Source of the DNA: Desulfotignum sp.
GTDB taxonomy: Bacteria; Desulfobacterota; Desulfobacteria; Desulfobacterales; Desulfobacteraceae
Reading direction: 5' to 3'
DNA: 51,990 bases
Assembly: GCA_011390335.1 (NCBI GenBank)
Contig: JAABSO010000030.1
Coordinates: 1 to 51,990 of the forward strand
The translations under genes were made by a program, and so were the position numbers. The notes beneath the pieces are model-generated. The model was not told the origin of the DNA and did not search any database. It worked only from the letters and a program-made list of their open reading frames with translations. Each line of letters begins with the position of its first letter. Position 1 is the first letter of the stretch. Below are positions 1 through 9,037 of this stretch, one piece after another.

Positions 1-1
1 T

Positions 2-166
2 AATCTCAAAACGGTTTCAAGTCGACTCACCAGAAAAAAGTATCTGGATCATTTATCCAGGTTTTACTGGAAACCGGTTCTCTGGACCCGGGCATATTGC
101 TTATTGTCCTCTGGGGGTGCTCCGGTAGATGTGATCAAACAGTACATCCAGAACCAGGGACAATAA
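2..166 (+). mobile_element. tnpA: IS200/IS605-family transposase TnpA, C-terminal part (cut by window edge)
   Basis: Reading the + strand from base 2 gives 54 residues ending at TAA 164-166. They include SSRLTRKKYLDHL, FYWKPVLWTRAYCLLSSGG and VIKQYIQNQ, which match the C-terminal end of IS200-type Y1 (HUH) transposases, where the LW-(T/S)-R-AYC-SSGGA-(I/V)IKQYI block is characteristic. These enzymes excise and insert single-stranded DNA by recognising hairpins near the element ends. The catalytic HUH motif and tyrosine would lie upstream, outside the window, so activity cannot be judged. The right-end hairpin follows directly at 164-225. The family is clear; whether the element is intact is unknown. 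Confidence 0.82.
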
Positions 167-225
167 GCAATGCCGCCTATCCATCCCCCACCAAGCCTAC
201 GGCTATGGAAGGGGAATTCCGTCGG
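164..225 (+). repeat. IS200-type right-end hairpin (copy 1)
   Basis: Directly after the transposase stop there is an imperfect hairpin. TCCCC (184-188) pairs with GGGGA (211-215), CCA with TGG, and AGCC with GGCT around a TAC loop. This is the kind of structure IS200/IS605 transposases bind at the element's right end. The 62 bases beginning at the stop codon recur in inverse orientation at 32296-32357 with only about five differences, which supports a mobile or dispersed sequence rather than a local regulatory hairpin. Confidence 0.75.
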
Positions 226-281
226 AAGAGGTTAAAGCTGTCTTTTTTTATCTGTATGACATAAGGAGGCATGGCAGCAGC

Positions 282-1364
282 ATGGGTGAAAAAACAGGCG
301 ATCTGGTGGTGCTGGCGGGAAAGACCGCCTATGAACATATACAAAAGAACGGACTGTCCCCGGATGACATCCGCCTGGTGCTCGGGGCATCAGGCGCTGC
401 CAAATGGCTGGTGCTCCACGGCCTGGACAGCGCCATATTCTCCCACTGGTTCAAACACCGCAAAGATCCGCTGCTGGTTCTGGGCACCTCCATCGGCGCC
501 TGGAAACTTGCAGCAGCAGCCCAAAAAAATCCGGCCCTGGCCTTTGATGCCTTAAAAGATGCCTATATTCATCAGTATTACCAGGGCCGGGTGACCCCTG
601 CCCAGGTCACCCGTGAGTCGGTGCGCATCATGCAGGCGTTTCTTGACCAGACCCGGGTGGATGATATCCTGTGCCATCCGTTTATCCGCATCGCTTTCGG
701 GGCGGTCCGGTGCCGGTATCTGCTGGCTTCCAGGCACCGGCCGGTCCAGTTGCTGGGCATTTTTGCAGGGGCCGGCGTGAACCGGGTGTCCCGAAATCTG
801 CAGAAGATCTATCTGGAACGGTTTGTGTTTCACCACCCGGAATTTGACACCCGGGCCGTGGATTTCTCTGATTTTCCCACCCGGTTTGTGCCGTTGGGAA
901 AGCAAAATTTGCAGCCCGCCCTGACTGCATCCGGTGCGATTCCCTATGTCATGGAAGGGGTGGCTGATATTCCCGGCGCACCCACAGGCATGTACAGAGA
1001 CGGCGGCATCCTGGATTATCACCCCGCCTTTGCATTGTCTTTCGGCCAAAAAGGGTTCATTCTCTATCCCCATTTTTATCCGTATCTCATTCCGGGATGG
1101 TTTGATAAAAAAGATGTCAACCGCCGCATCAAAGGATCAGCTGCCGACCGGATCATCCTTGTGTCACCGTCAAAAAAATTTGTGTCACGTCTTCCCTTTG
1201 GCCGGATTCCGGACAGAAAAGATTTTACCCGTCTCATGGGACAGGATGGGGTGCGGATAAACGCCTGGGAAAAAGCGGCTGACATGGGCCGGGTTCTGGG
1301 GGATGCATTTCTTGAGGCCACACGAACCGGCCGTATTCAGGATCTGGTCTGCCCCCTGCCGTAA
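282..1364 (+). CDS. Patatin-like phospholipase family protein
   Basis: A 360-residue protein with the patatin signatures: the nucleophile elbow GTSIGAW (GxSxG, about residues 69-75) and the DGG motif of the Ser-Asp dyad (YRDGGILDYHPA, about residues 239-250). Patatin-type enzymes are lipid acyl hydrolases; the substrate cannot be predicted here. No signal peptide is visible, so it is probably cytoplasmic or membrane-peripheral. The start ATG at 282 follows AAGGAGG (263-269) at slightly long spacing; the ATG at 271 is in another frame and makes no recognisable protein. The gene lies just after an IS200 end and converges on waaA with only 5 bases between the stop codons. The family is secure; its role is inferred only from catalytic motifs. 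Confidence 0.82.
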   Translation: MGEKTGDLVVLAGKTAYEHIQKNGLSPDDIRLVLGASGAAKWLVLHGLDSAIFSHWFKHRKDPLLVLGTSIGAWKLAAAAQKNPALAFDALKDAYIHQYYQGRVTPAQVTRESVRIMQAFLDQTRVDDILCHPFIRIAFGAVRCRYLLASRHRPVQLLGIFAGAGVNRVSRNLQKIYLERFVFHHPEFDTRAVDFSDFPTRFVPLGKQNLQPALTASGAIPYVMEGVADIPGAPTGMYRDGGILDYHPAFALSFGQKGFILYPHFYPYLIPGWFDKKDVNRRIKGSAADRIILVSPSKKFVSRLPFGRIPDRKDFTRLMGQDGVRINAWEKAADMGRVLGDAFLEATRTGRIQDLVCPLP

Positions 1365-1369
1365 GTGGC

Positions 1370-2644
1370 TCAGGCACCAGATAGTGCCGTCATTACAGCC
1401 TGGCAGGCGATGTCAGCACCGCCGGCCCGGGCAGCGACATAGGCCGACGCGTTTTGCCGGCGGATCTGCCTGTCACCCGGGTGTACCAGGTGGTGCACCA
1501 TGGCATCAGCAATCGCTTGCCAGCCGGTTTTTCTTTCCACAAGACCGGTTTCAAACACCGCTTTTCCCACCCAGAAAAAATCATCCCAGAAAGGCCCGGT
1601 TACCACAGGTGTCCCCTGGAGAAGCGGTTCCATGAAATTCTGGCCTCCCAGGGGAGCGAGACTGCCCCCCATGAACACCACATCAGCATGGCCAAACGCG
1701 CTGCGCATCTCTCCGAACCTGTCCCAGAGGATGATGCCGGGGCACAAAAGAGGGGCTGTTATCCGGGAGCGCAGGTAAAACCTCTGACCGGTTCTGTTGA
1801 GCAGGCGCTTCCAGGCGGAGAGCCGGTGCATGTGCCTGGGAAAAATGGCCACCACCTGATCGGGAAATCTGTCTAGAATGCGATGGACCATCTGAAGAAC
1901 CTGCTTTTCCTCCTGGCGGCGGATGGAGGCAAAAATGGACACCGGCAGAGGGCAGGGGAACAGGTCTGTCAGGGAAGATCCCGTTTTTTTCGAAGGCAGG
2001 GGACCGATGGATTCAAATTTGATGTTGGGCATGGTGGACACTGCTGCGCCGGCAAACACCCTGCGGAATCTGTCAGCATCCGGATCGGAAACAGCCAGGA
2101 TTTGGTGGGGGGGGACCCGTGACCACAATGGTTTTGTCCATTGGTAGCCACGGCTGCTTTTTTTGGACATGCGGCCGTTGACCACCAGAATGTGTGAGCG
2201 GTTTTGCCGCAAATAATACAAAAGGGCCGGCCACAGTTCGGTTTCCAGCAGCACCATGGCCTTAGGGTTCACCTGTTTTACCGCTGCCTGTGCCACTTTT
2301 GGCATATCAAAGGGAAACCATGCCAGAGAGACTGATACATGGGGATGGAAAAAGGCGCGGGCCTGTTCAGTTTTCAGGATCTGCATGCCCTGGTCCGTGG
2401 TGGTGGTGACCAGCACCGTAACAGGAAAACCCGGTGTAAGATGCCGGATCAGTTTGCCCGCCAGCAAAGCTTCCCCTGCCGAGGCTGCCTGAATCCAGAG
2501 ATCCGCCGGTGCCAGGCGGGATGCACAGATCCGCATGGCAAAGGAATCAGCCAGTCTCGGGCTTTTTCGTAAAAAAGGCAGGGCCGCGGCCCAGAGAATA
2601 TTGTAAAATGCCAGAAAATTGGATATAAAGGCGGTCTTTGTCAT
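1370..2644 (-). CDS. waaA: 3-deoxy-D-manno-octulosonic acid (Kdo) transferase
   Basis: WaaA/KdtA transfers Kdo from CMP-Kdo onto lipid IVA at the inner membrane, the first step of LPS core assembly. From the ATG at 2644 the protein is 424 residues, essentially the E. coli length (425). It has an N-terminal hydrophobic anchor (about residues 5-25), the QAASAGEA block containing the catalytic-base Glu (E58), the ETELWPALL motif and a GT-B C-terminal domain with a GG-N-EP type nucleotide-sugar site (GGQNFMEPLLQGTPVV). An in-frame ATG at 2662 is an alternative start; neither has a strong ribosome-binding site. Longer readings extend into msbA on the opposite strand and are not credible. It is divergent from msbA, fitting joint lipid A synthesis and export. 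Confidence 0.9.
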   Translation of the reverse strand: MTKTAFISNFLAFYNILWAAALPFLRKSPRLADSFAMRICASRLAPADLWIQAASAGEALLAGKLIRHLTPGFPVTVLVTTTTDQGMQILKTEQARAFFHPHVSVSLAWFPFDMPKVAQAAVKQVNPKAMVLLETELWPALLYYLRQNRSHILVVNGRMSKKSSRGYQWTKPLWSRVPPHQILAVSDPDADRFRRVFAGAAVSTMPNIKFESIGPLPSKKTGSSLTDLFPCPLPVSIFASIRRQEEKQVLQMVHRILDRFPDQVVAIFPRHMHRLSAWKRLLNRTGQRFYLRSRITAPLLCPGIILWDRFGEMRSAFGHADVVFMGGSLAPLGGQNFMEPLLQGTPVVTGPFWDDFFWVGKAVFETGLVERKTGWQAIADAMVHHLVHPGDRQIRRQNASAYVAARAGGADIACQAVMTALSGA

Positions 2645-2708
2645 GGGAACATATGCTCTCATGTTTTTAAATGATTGACAATAGGTCTGGAACCAAAGAT
2701 AAAGGTTT

Positions 2709-4472
2709 ATGGAGAAAAGACATCCCAGTCTGTCCAGGTCCCGGCGCAAAAAGATATTTGATCTGGTATTTAAATACCGGATGCGGCTGGTCACAGCAGC
2801 CCTGTGCATGGTTGTGGTGGCGGCCGCCAACGGGTCCATGGCATTTCTGGTCAAACCGGTAATAGATGATATTTTTGTGGCCCGGAACCGGGAAATGCTG
2901 ATTCTGATTCCGGGACTGGCTGTGCTGGTGTTTCTGCTCAAGGGCATGGGCACATTCGGATCGGAGTATCTTATGAACTATATCGGAGAGCGCATCATCC
3001 GGTTTTTCAGAGATTCTTTGTACGAACGGATCACAGACCTGCCCCTGAACTTTATGCACAAAGAAAAAACAGGGGCGCTCATGTCCAGGATCACCAATGA
3101 TGTGAACATTGTCAAAGGCATGGTATCCACGGCGGTGATCAATATATTCCGGGATTTTTTTTCCATTATCGCCTTTTTGTTCGTGATCTTCTACCGGGAC
3201 TGGCAGCTGGCCTGCGGTGCCTTTGTTGTCCTGCCCCTGGCATTTTATCCCATCCTGGTGTTCGGCCGAAGGGTGCGCAGATATTCCACCGGGACCCAGG
3301 AAACCATGGCGGAACTCAATTCATTCCTCCATGAAACATTTACCGGCAGCAAGATCATCAAGATTTTCAATCTCCAGACCTTTGAAAAACAGCGGTTCAG
3401 GCAAAAAACCGGCCGCCTGTTCCAACTGGAGATGAAAAAAGTGATGGTCAAGGCCCTGTCCTCCCCGGTCATGGAGTTTTTGGGGGGCCTGGGCATTGCC
3501 TTTATCATCTGGTTCGGGGGATTGCGGGTCATTAACGGCACCTCAACGCCGGGTATCTTTTTTTCCTTTTTAACCGCGGTCATGATGCTGTATGACCCGG
3601 TGAAAAGAATATCCAAACTCAACAACATTATCCAGGAAGGGACGGCAGCAGCCTCCCGGATTTTTGATGTGCTCGAAGAAGAACAGACCATAAAAGAAAG
3701 GCCCGACCCCGGGGTTCTCAGGGGCAGAGCCCTGGATGTGGCATTTGAAGATGTGTGGTTCAGCTATGGTCCTGATGAAGCCCCGGCATTGCAAAACATC
3801 TCCCTTACAGCTGCGCCGGGGGAGGTGCTGGCCCTGGTGGGCATGAGTGGCGGGGGAAAGACCAGCCTGGTGAACCTGATTCCCCGGCTCTATGATGTGA
3901 CCGCCGGCCGGGTGACCGTGGGGGGCAAAGATGTTCGGGACCTCTCCATAGCATCGTTGCGGGACCATATTTCCATTGTGACCCAGGAGCCCATTTTGTT
4001 CAATGAAACCGTGCGGGACAATATCCGGTACGGCCGCATGGATGCAACCGATGCACAAATAGAGGCAGCTGCAAAATCCGCCTATGCCCATGACTTTATC
4101 ACCGGATTTCCAAAGGGGTATGATACCCTGATCGGAGAGCTGGGGTCCCGGCTGTCCGGCGGGGAAAAACAGCGCATTTGCATTGCCAGGGCCCTGATCA
4201 AGGATGCGCCTGTGCTGATTCTGGATGAGGCAACCTCAGCCCTGGATTCCCAGGCGGAACAGGTGGTGCAAAAAGCCCTGGAAAATCTTATGAGGGGCAG
4301 GACATCCTTTGTCATTGCCCACCGGCTGTCCACCATTGACTATGCCTCCCGCATCATTTTATTGAAAAACGGCACCATTGTCGAGCAGGGAACCCGGGAC
4401 CAGCTCATGGCCCGCAAAGGGCTTTTTTACACCCTGACCACCCTCCAGGCTGCGCCTGAAGCCAGGACCTGA
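2709..4472 (+). CDS. msbA: Lipid A export ABC transporter permease/ATP-binding protein MsbA
   Basis: A 587-residue half-transporter with an N-terminal six-helix ABC transmembrane domain (about residues 20-320) fused to an ATPase domain. Visible motifs are Walker A GMSGGGKTS (about 378-386), the ABC signature LSGGEKQR (about 482-489), Walker B VLILDEATSALDS (about 502-514) and the H-loop AHRLSTI. Length and layout fit MsbA, which flips lipid A-core across the inner membrane as a homodimer. Its position divergent from waaA supports this over a generic multidrug exporter. AAAGG lies just before the ATG. The downstream Trm112-like gene begins 41 bases after the stop and is probably co-transcribed. 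Confidence 0.92.
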   Translation: MEKRHPSLSRSRRKKIFDLVFKYRMRLVTAALCMVVVAAANGSMAFLVKPVIDDIFVARNREMLILIPGLAVLVFLLKGMGTFGSEYLMNYIGERIIRFFRDSLYERITDLPLNFMHKEKTGALMSRITNDVNIVKGMVSTAVINIFRDFFSIIAFLFVIFYRDWQLACGAFVVLPLAFYPILVFGRRVRRYSTGTQETMAELNSFLHETFTGSKIIKIFNLQTFEKQRFRQKTGRLFQLEMKKVMVKALSSPVMEFLGGLGIAFIIWFGGLRVINGTSTPGIFFSFLTAVMMLYDPVKRISKLNNIIQEGTAAASRIFDVLEEEQTIKERPDPGVLRGRALDVAFEDVWFSYGPDEAPALQNISLTAAPGEVLALVGMSGGGKTSLVNLIPRLYDVTAGRVTVGGKDVRDLSIASLRDHISIVTQEPILFNETVRDNIRYGRMDATDAQIEAAAKSAYAHDFITGFPKGYDTLIGELGSRLSGGEKQRICIARALIKDAPVLILDEATSALDSQAEQVVQKALENLMRGRTSFVIAHRLSTIDYASRIILLKNGTIVEQGTRDQLMARKGLFYTLTTLQAAPEART

Positions 4473-4513
4473 ACTTTTGAACCAAAAGAAAAAATAGTAA
4501 TAAGGAGAAAAAA

Positions 4514-4687
4514 ATGGGTATTTCCAAAGACCTGCTGGAAATCCTGGTCTGTCCCAGATGCAAGGGGCCCATCAGGGTGACGGAAAAACAGGACGGTCTG
4601 GTGTGCGACACCTGCCTGCTTTTGTATGAGATCAAAGATGATATCCCCATCATGCTTGTGGAAGAGGCAAAACCTGTCACCCCATGA
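4514..4687 (+). CDS. Trm112-like small zinc-ribbon protein (YcaR family)
   Basis: A 57-residue protein, MGISKDLLEILVCPRCKGPI..., with two CxxC-type pairs (CPRC and CDTC) that would bind one zinc, and the family-typical ending LYEIKDDIPIML. Bacterial Trm112-like proteins often sit with LPS genes (ycaR lies beside lpxK/kdsB in enterobacteria). In eukaryotes and archaea Trm112 activates methyltransferases; the bacterial role is poorly defined. The start is fixed by AAGGAG at 4502-4507, seven bases before ATG 4514. Its TGA overlaps the ATG of the DUF4416 gene (ATGA at 4684-4687), indicating translational coupling. Confidence 0.85.
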   Translation: MGISKDLLEILVCPRCKGPIRVTEKQDGLVCDTCLLLYEIKDDIPIMLVEEAKPVTP

Positions 4688-5226
4688 GCGAGCCGAAATC
4701 ACCAGATCCAGCCAAGCTTGTGATGTCGGTTTTCATGAAAGAAAAGCCTTTGTTTGCAAAGGTGTTCGCTTTTCTGGAAACCATTGGCGGGCCTGTGGAT
4801 CTGATCTCCGGATGGCTGGATTTCAATTATACCGTCTATTACCACAAAGAAATGGGATCCCCCCTTTTCAGGCGGGTAGTGGCCTTTAAGCCCCTCATGG
4901 ACCAGGCAAAACTGGCATCTGTCAAACAGGCAACCAATGCAGTGGAAGCGCGGTTCAGCCGTGAAAATCTGCGCCGGATCAATATCGATCCCGGGTATCT
5001 GCTGCCGTCCCGGTTTGTTCTGGCCACGGGAAAAGACTATTCCCACAGAATTTATATTGGTGAAAACATCTATGCAGACCTGACCCTGATGTATACGCGC
5101 CAGGGGTTCATCCCTCTGGACTGGACCTATCCGGACTATGCCGGCCCTGAAATAACCCGGTTTCTGGAACAGGTGAGAGACAAATATATGCGGGATCTTA
5201 CAGCCGTTAAAAGGAACCATTCATGA
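4684..5226 (+). CDS. DUF4416 family protein
   Basis: A 180-residue soluble protein that I recognise as DUF4416, a family common in Desulfobacterota, Thermodesulfobacteria and other thermophilic lineages and without a known function. Recognisable stretches are GPVDLISGWLDFNYTVYYH and the C-terminal QGFIPLDWTYPDYAGPEI. It has no signal peptide or membrane segment. It is coupled at both ends: its ATG overlaps the stop of the Trm112-like gene, and its stop overlaps the start of yicC (ATGA at 5223-5226). The conserved neighbourhood with yicC-remA-gmk hints at a link to RNA metabolism, but that is inference from position only. Confidence 0.8.
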   Translation: MSEPKSPDPAKLVMSVFMKEKPLFAKVFAFLETIGGPVDLISGWLDFNYTVYYHKEMGSPLFRRVVAFKPLMDQAKLASVKQATNAVEARFSRENLRRINIDPGYLLPSRFVLATGKDYSHRIYIGENIYADLTLMYTRQGFIPLDWTYPDYAGPEITRFLEQVRDKYMRDLTAVKRNHS

Positions 5227-6104
5227 TAAAAAGCATGACCGCGTTTGCAAAAGCCGGCCACACCCAGGGAACCATCACAGCAGAAGTGATTGTGCGCTCC
5301 TTCAATTCCAGGCACCTGGATTTTAATGTGTACCTGCCCGAGCCCTGCCAGGCCTTTGAAGAAGATATTAAAAAGATCATCACCCAATACCACCAGCGGG
5401 GCCGCATGGAAATCCGCATCACTGTCCAGGATGATTCTCTGGAACCGGATCTGTTTGCAGTGGATGAGGCAAAGGCCGCAGCCTATTTCCAGGCCCTGCA
5501 GCAGGTAGGCAAGTGCCTGAACCTTTCAGATAAACCCGGACTGGACCAGATTCTTAGTGCAAAAAATATCATTGTGCCGGCGCCAAAACAACTGGATTCG
5601 CAGCTGCTGTGGCAGGTGGTGTCGGCAGCAGTCAAAACAGCTGCCGGGGAACTGGACCAGATGCGAAAGAAAGAGGGCACCCACCTGTACCAGGATCTGG
5701 CAGCCAGACTGGATGCCATTGAAAACCAGATGACCCTGGTAAAAGACCAGGCAAAAGAGATCCCCGTCATCTATAAAAAAAGGCTCGAGGAACGTCTGGA
5801 AAGACTGGCGCCGGACAAAGAGGGCATTGATCCGGTGCGGCTGGCCCAGGAAGTGGCAATTCTTGCGGATAAAAGCGATGTGTCAGAAGAAATTGTCCGC
5901 ATATTAAGCCATATCCAGCAGTTCCGGGATGTGATGAAAGCAGACCTGTCCCAGGGGCAGAAACTCAATTTTCTGATCCAGGAATTCAACCGGGAATTTA
6001 ACACCATCGGGTCAAAGGCAGGCAATGCACAATTGTCCCACATGGTGGTGGACCTGAAATCACAGCTGGAAAAAATCAGAGAACAGGTGCAGAATATTGA
6101 ATAA
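5223..6104 (+). CDS. yicC: YicC-family endoribonuclease
   Basis: A 293-residue protein beginning [12 protein letters not shown], the typical YicC opening (MIxSMTGFG/A). It has the YicC N-terminal domain and the C-terminal DUF1732 part with its hallmark block [15 protein letters not shown] and the ending [19 protein letters not shown]. YicC proteins are stress-linked endoribonucleases; the E. coli member promotes turnover of the small RNA RyhB. The order yicC-remA-gmk matches Bacillus yloC-remA-gmk and is widely conserved, so this is almost certainly one operon. The next gene begins ten bases after the stop. Confidence 0.92.
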   Translation: MIKSMTAFAKAGHTQGTITAEVIVRSFNSRHLDFNVYLPEPCQAFEEDIKKIITQYHQRGRMEIRITVQDDSLEPDLFAVDEAKAAAYFQALQQVGKCLNLSDKPGLDQILSAKNIIVPAPKQLDSQLLWQVVSAAVKTAAGELDQMRKKEGTHLYQDLAARLDAIENQMTLVKDQAKEIPVIYKKRLEERLERLAPDKEGIDPVRLAQEVAILADKSDVSEEIVRILSHIQQFRDVMKADLSQGQKLNFLIQEFNREFNTIGSKAGNAQLSHMVVDLKSQLEKIREQVQNIE

Positions 6105-6114
6105 GGAAAAAACT

Positions 6115-6387
6115 ATGGAACAGGCGCTGTTGAACATCGGTTTTGGCAATACGGTTGTGGCGGAACGGGTGGTGGCTATTTTATCACCCAATTCAAGTCC
6201 CATGAAACGTATCAAGGATGAGGCAAGGGATGAGCGCTGCCTCATTGATGCCACCCACGGCAGAAAAACTCGGGCTATCATTGTCATGGACAGCAACCAT
6301 GTGATTTTATCAGCTATCCAGGCTGAGACAGTGGCTTCCCGGTTTACATCTCTGGTAAATGACACAGAGGCCCAGGAAGAGGTGTAA
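6115..6387 (+). CDS. remA: RemA-like DNA-binding regulator (DUF370)
   Basis: A 90-residue protein (from ATG 6115) of the DUF370/RemA family, recognised by [33 protein letters not shown] and [18 protein letters not shown]. In Bacillus, RemA is a ring-forming DNA-binding activator of biofilm-matrix and osmoprotection genes; outside Firmicutes the target genes are unknown. ATG 6115 is preferred over the in-frame ATG at 6097 because AAGGAAA at 6103-6109 sits at proper distance and the family begins with this residue. It is flanked by yicC and gmk in the conserved order. Confidence 0.9.
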   Translation: MEQALLNIGFGNTVVAERVVAILSPNSSPMKRIKDEARDERCLIDATHGRKTRAIIVMDSNHVILSAIQAETVASRFTSLVNDTEAQEEV

Positions 6388-6388
6388 G

Positions 6389-6958
6389 ATGGCCCGAAAA
6401 GGACGGCTTTTTGTGATATCTGCCCCGTCCGGGGCGGGTAAAACCACACTCATAAAACAGCTTTTACCGCAGTTTTCTGAGGTTTCCTATTCCGTGTCCC
6501 ATACCACCCGTCCCCCGCGGCCCGGGGAGGTCCATGGCAGAGATTATTTTTTCATTGATGAAGCCGGGTTCGAGGCTATGATCGAAACCGCTCACTGGCT
6601 GGAATGGGCCAGGGTCCATGGCCATTATTACGGCACATCCCGCACCTTTGTGGCAAACCAGCTTGAAAAGGGCAACACCCTTTTGCTGGATATCGATGTC
6701 CAGGGTGCAGCCCAGATCATGGCATCCGGCCTGGATCCGGTATCAGTATTCATCATGCCGCCCTCTTTTGAAGAACTGCGCCGCCGCCTGGAAAATCGCG
6801 GCACAGACGCGGCCCAGACCATTGCCCGGCGCCTGAAAAATGCGGAACAGGAGATCAGCCAAAAACATATGTTTCAGTATGTGCTGGTGAATGATGACCT
6901 GGAAACCGCGTCTGCGCAATTGTGCCGGATTTTTAAAAAAGAGATGGGGCGCAATTGA
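6389..6958 (+). CDS. gmk: Guanylate kinase
   Basis: A 189-residue cytoplasmic kinase that converts GMP (or dGMP) to GDP with ATP. The P-loop SAPSGAGKTTL is at about residues 11-21, followed by the GMP-binding block SHTTRPPRPGEVHGRDYFF and the DIDVQGA motif. Start ATG 6389 is one base after the remA-like stop and follows GAGGTG; a longer in-frame start at 6359 would overlap the upstream gene. The stop TGA overlaps the TTG start of rlmB. rpoZ, which often follows gmk, is not here. Confidence 0.95.
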   Translation: MARKGRLFVISAPSGAGKTTLIKQLLPQFSEVSYSVSHTTRPPRPGEVHGRDYFFIDEAGFEAMIETAHWLEWARVHGHYYGTSRTFVANQLEKGNTLLLDIDVQGAAQIMASGLDPVSVFIMPPSFEELRRRLENRGTDAAQTIARRLKNAEQEISQKHMFQYVLVNDDLETASAQLCRIFKKEMGRN

Positions 6959-7743
6959 TACCTTCTGCAGACAGCCGGAATACGGGCAAAAAAACCACGG
7001 AGATCCTTTATGGGTTTCACAGTGTATATGAGGCCCTCAAGGCAGGAAGACGGCGGTTTGAAACCCTGTATATCACCCGGAACCGCTCTGGTAAACGGGG
7101 GGACAAAATTGTGTCCCTGGCTGCTGCTGCCGGTATAAAAATATCTGTTACAGATGCCGGACACCTGGAAAAGCTTTCACAGTCGGATGCCCACCAGGGC
7201 ATTGCCGCCAGAGCATCTGTATTTCCGGTCGGCAGGGGGGCTGATCTCCTGCCCTGGATCAAAAGCCGGCAGGGGCCTTTTTTTGCCCTTGTGCTGGACC
7301 AGATCGAAGATCCCCAGAACCTGGGTGCCCTGATCCGCACTGCCCTGTGCACGGGTGTGGATTGCATCATGATTCCCAAAGACCGGTCAGCCCTGCCGAC
7401 CCCCGGGGTTTCCAGGGCCTCTGCCGGGGCCATGGAACATGCACAGATTTTTATTGTGACCAATACATCAGCCACCCTGCGCATCCTCAAGGAAAACCAG
7501 GCCTGGACAGCAGGCCTGGATGCCGGGGGGGATACACAGCTATTCCAGGCTGATCTTACAGGGCATCTGGCTTTGGTGGTGGGGGGGGAACACAAGGGGA
7601 TCCGGCCGGGGGTCCGCAGGGAATGTGATTTCCTGGTCTCCATTCCCATAACAGGCCCTGTTAATTCTTTGAATGCATCGGTTGCCGGCGGTATGGCCAT
7701 GTATGAAGCGCTGCGCCAGCGTACCATGAATCCGGGTGGATAA
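6955..7743 (+). CDS. rlmB: 23S rRNA (guanosine-2'-O-)-methyltransferase, TrmH/RlmB family
   Basis: A 262-residue SPOUT methyltransferase with an N-terminal L30e-like substrate-binding domain (LYGFHSVYEALKAGRR, about residues 22-37) and a C-terminal knotted domain with the three TrmH motifs: NLGALIRTAL (motif 1), VVGGEHKGIRPGV (motif 2) and SLNASVAGGMAMYE (motif 3). RlmB methylates G2251 in the peptidyl-transferase P loop of 23S rRNA. The start is a TTG at 6955 that overlaps the gmk stop (TTGA), implying translational coupling. Specificity for G2251 rather than another 2'-O site rests on overall similarity. Confidence 0.87.
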   Translation: MIPSADSRNTGKKTTEILYGFHSVYEALKAGRRRFETLYITRNRSGKRGDKIVSLAAAAGIKISVTDAGHLEKLSQSDAHQGIAARASVFPVGRGADLLPWIKSRQGPFFALVLDQIEDPQNLGALIRTALCTGVDCIMIPKDRSALPTPGVSRASAGAMEHAQIFIVTNTSATLRILKENQAWTAGLDAGGDTQLFQADLTGHLALVVGGEHKGIRPGVRRECDFLVSIPITGPVNSLNASVAGGMAMYEALRQRTMNPGG

Positions 7744-7810
7744 TCTTGTCCCGGCTTTGGATACAGGCAGGTATGCCCCTACACTCATAAAAGGAAAGAA
7801 AATATCAAAT

Positions 7811-9037
7811 ATGTCAGAACAGATTGCAATTGATACTGACGGCACATGGGTTGTGCCGGATAATCCGAAAATCGCTTTCATCCAGGGAGACGGCATTGGT
7901 GCTGATATCTGGCCCGGTGCCAGAATGGTCCTGGATGCTGCTGTGGCAGCAGTGTTCCGCCAGCAGAAGAAAATTGACTGGGTTCCGGTTTTGGCCGGGG
8001 AAGACAGTTTCAGGCACAATGGCCAAAGGCTGCCTGCAGAAACGCTGGAGACAATACAGGCGTTTAAAGTGGCCATGAAAGGGCCCCTGGCAACCCCGGT
8101 GGGAGGCGGCATCAGAAGTTTGAACGTGCAGATCCGCCGGCATCTGGATCTGTATGCCTGTATCCGGCCGGTGCAGTATTATCCGCCGGTTCCCAGTCCC
8201 ATGACCCATCCGGAAAAGGTGGATATGGTGGTATTCAGGGAAAACACCGAGGATGTATACGCAGGCATTGAATGGGAGTCCTGCTCCAGCGGGTCCCGGC
8301 AGCTGATGCACCTGTTGAGAACCCATCTGGATTGTGACCTGCCCGATTCCTGCGCCCTGGGACTCAAGCCCATTTCCCCTGAAAAAAGCAAACGTCTGGT
8401 GAAAAAGGCCTGTGAATACGCATTTGAGAACAACAGAAAAACCGTGACCCTCATGCACAAGGGCAATATCATGAAATTTACGGAAGGCGGGTTCTGCAGA
8501 TGGGGGTATGAGGCGGCTTTTGAACATTTTGGTGACAAAATGATCACGGAAAAAAAATTATATGAAACACATGAAGGGATCATTCCAGAGGGCCATGTGG
8601 TAATCCGGGACAGGATTGCGGACATGGTGTTTGCCGATGTTTTGCTTAAACCGGAACAGTATGATATCATTGCCTGTCCCAATCTTAACGGTGATTATAT
8701 TTCAGATGCCCTTGCTGCCCAGGTGGGCGGGCTGGGCATTGCCCCGGGGGCCAATATAGGACAAACCTGTGCTGTATTTGAAGCCACCCACGGCACCGCG
8801 CCCGATATTGCGGGAAAAGACATGGCCAACCCCTGTTCCATGATTTTGTCCGGCGCCATGATGCTGGATCACTTAGGGTGGCAGGCTGCAGGGGATGCGG
8901 TGCGGCAGGCAGTGGGCCGGGCCCTGGCCGGGGGCTGCGTGACCCCGGACCTGGCCGCAAGGCTTTCCGGGGTAGAGGAAGTTTCATGCTCCAGGTTTTC
9001 AGAAATCATAAAGCAATCGCTTTTGGCCGGTGCCTGA
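7811..9037 (+). CDS. icd: Isocitrate dehydrogenase (NADP-type)
   Basis: A 408-residue enzyme close to E. coli Icd (416). It oxidises isocitrate to 2-oxoglutarate and CO2, here serving a TCA or reductive TCA cycle. Visible elements are GDGIGADIWPGARMV near the N terminus, the substrate-binding stretch GGGIRSLNVQIRRHLDLYAC followed by IRPVQYY, the MHKGNIMKFTEGG segment with the catalytic Lys region, and the cofactor loop EATHGTAPDIAGKD. Start ATG 7811 is chosen because the family begins shortly before the TVVPDNP-like region and an AAGGAAAG lies upstream; a reading from 7736 would overlap rlmB. The 3' end contains the comF start codon. Confidence 0.94.
   Translation: MSEQIAIDTDGTWVVPDNPKIAFIQGDGIGADIWPGARMVLDAAVAAVFRQQKKIDWVPVLAGEDSFRHNGQRLPAETLETIQAFKVAMKGPLATPVGGGIRSLNVQIRRHLDLYACIRPVQYYPPVPSPMTHPEKVDMVVFRENTEDVYAGIEWESCSSGSRQLMHLLRTHLDCDLPDSCALGLKPISPEKSKRLVKKACEYAFENNRKTVTLMHKGNIMKFTEGGFCRWGYEAAFEHFGDKMITEKKLYETHEGIIPEGHVVIRDRIADMVFADVLLKPEQYDIIACPNLNGDYISDALAAQVGGLGIAPGANIGQTCAVFEATHGTAPDIAGKDMANPCSMILSGAMMLDHLGWQAAGDAVRQAVGRALAGGCVTPDLAARLSGVEEVSCSRFSEIIKQSLLAGA

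Noticed and set aside
2675..2703. TTGACA-17-GATAAA just upstream of msbA as its promoter
   Set aside because: It would start transcription at about the msbA ATG (2709), leaving no leader although an AAAGG site precedes the ATG. I cannot support a leaderless msbA, so I did not list it.
2645..2953. N-terminal extension of waaA on the - strand
   Set aside because: The additional 100 or so residues lie opposite the msbA coding region and have no WaaA-like sequence; ATG 2644 gives the normal family length.
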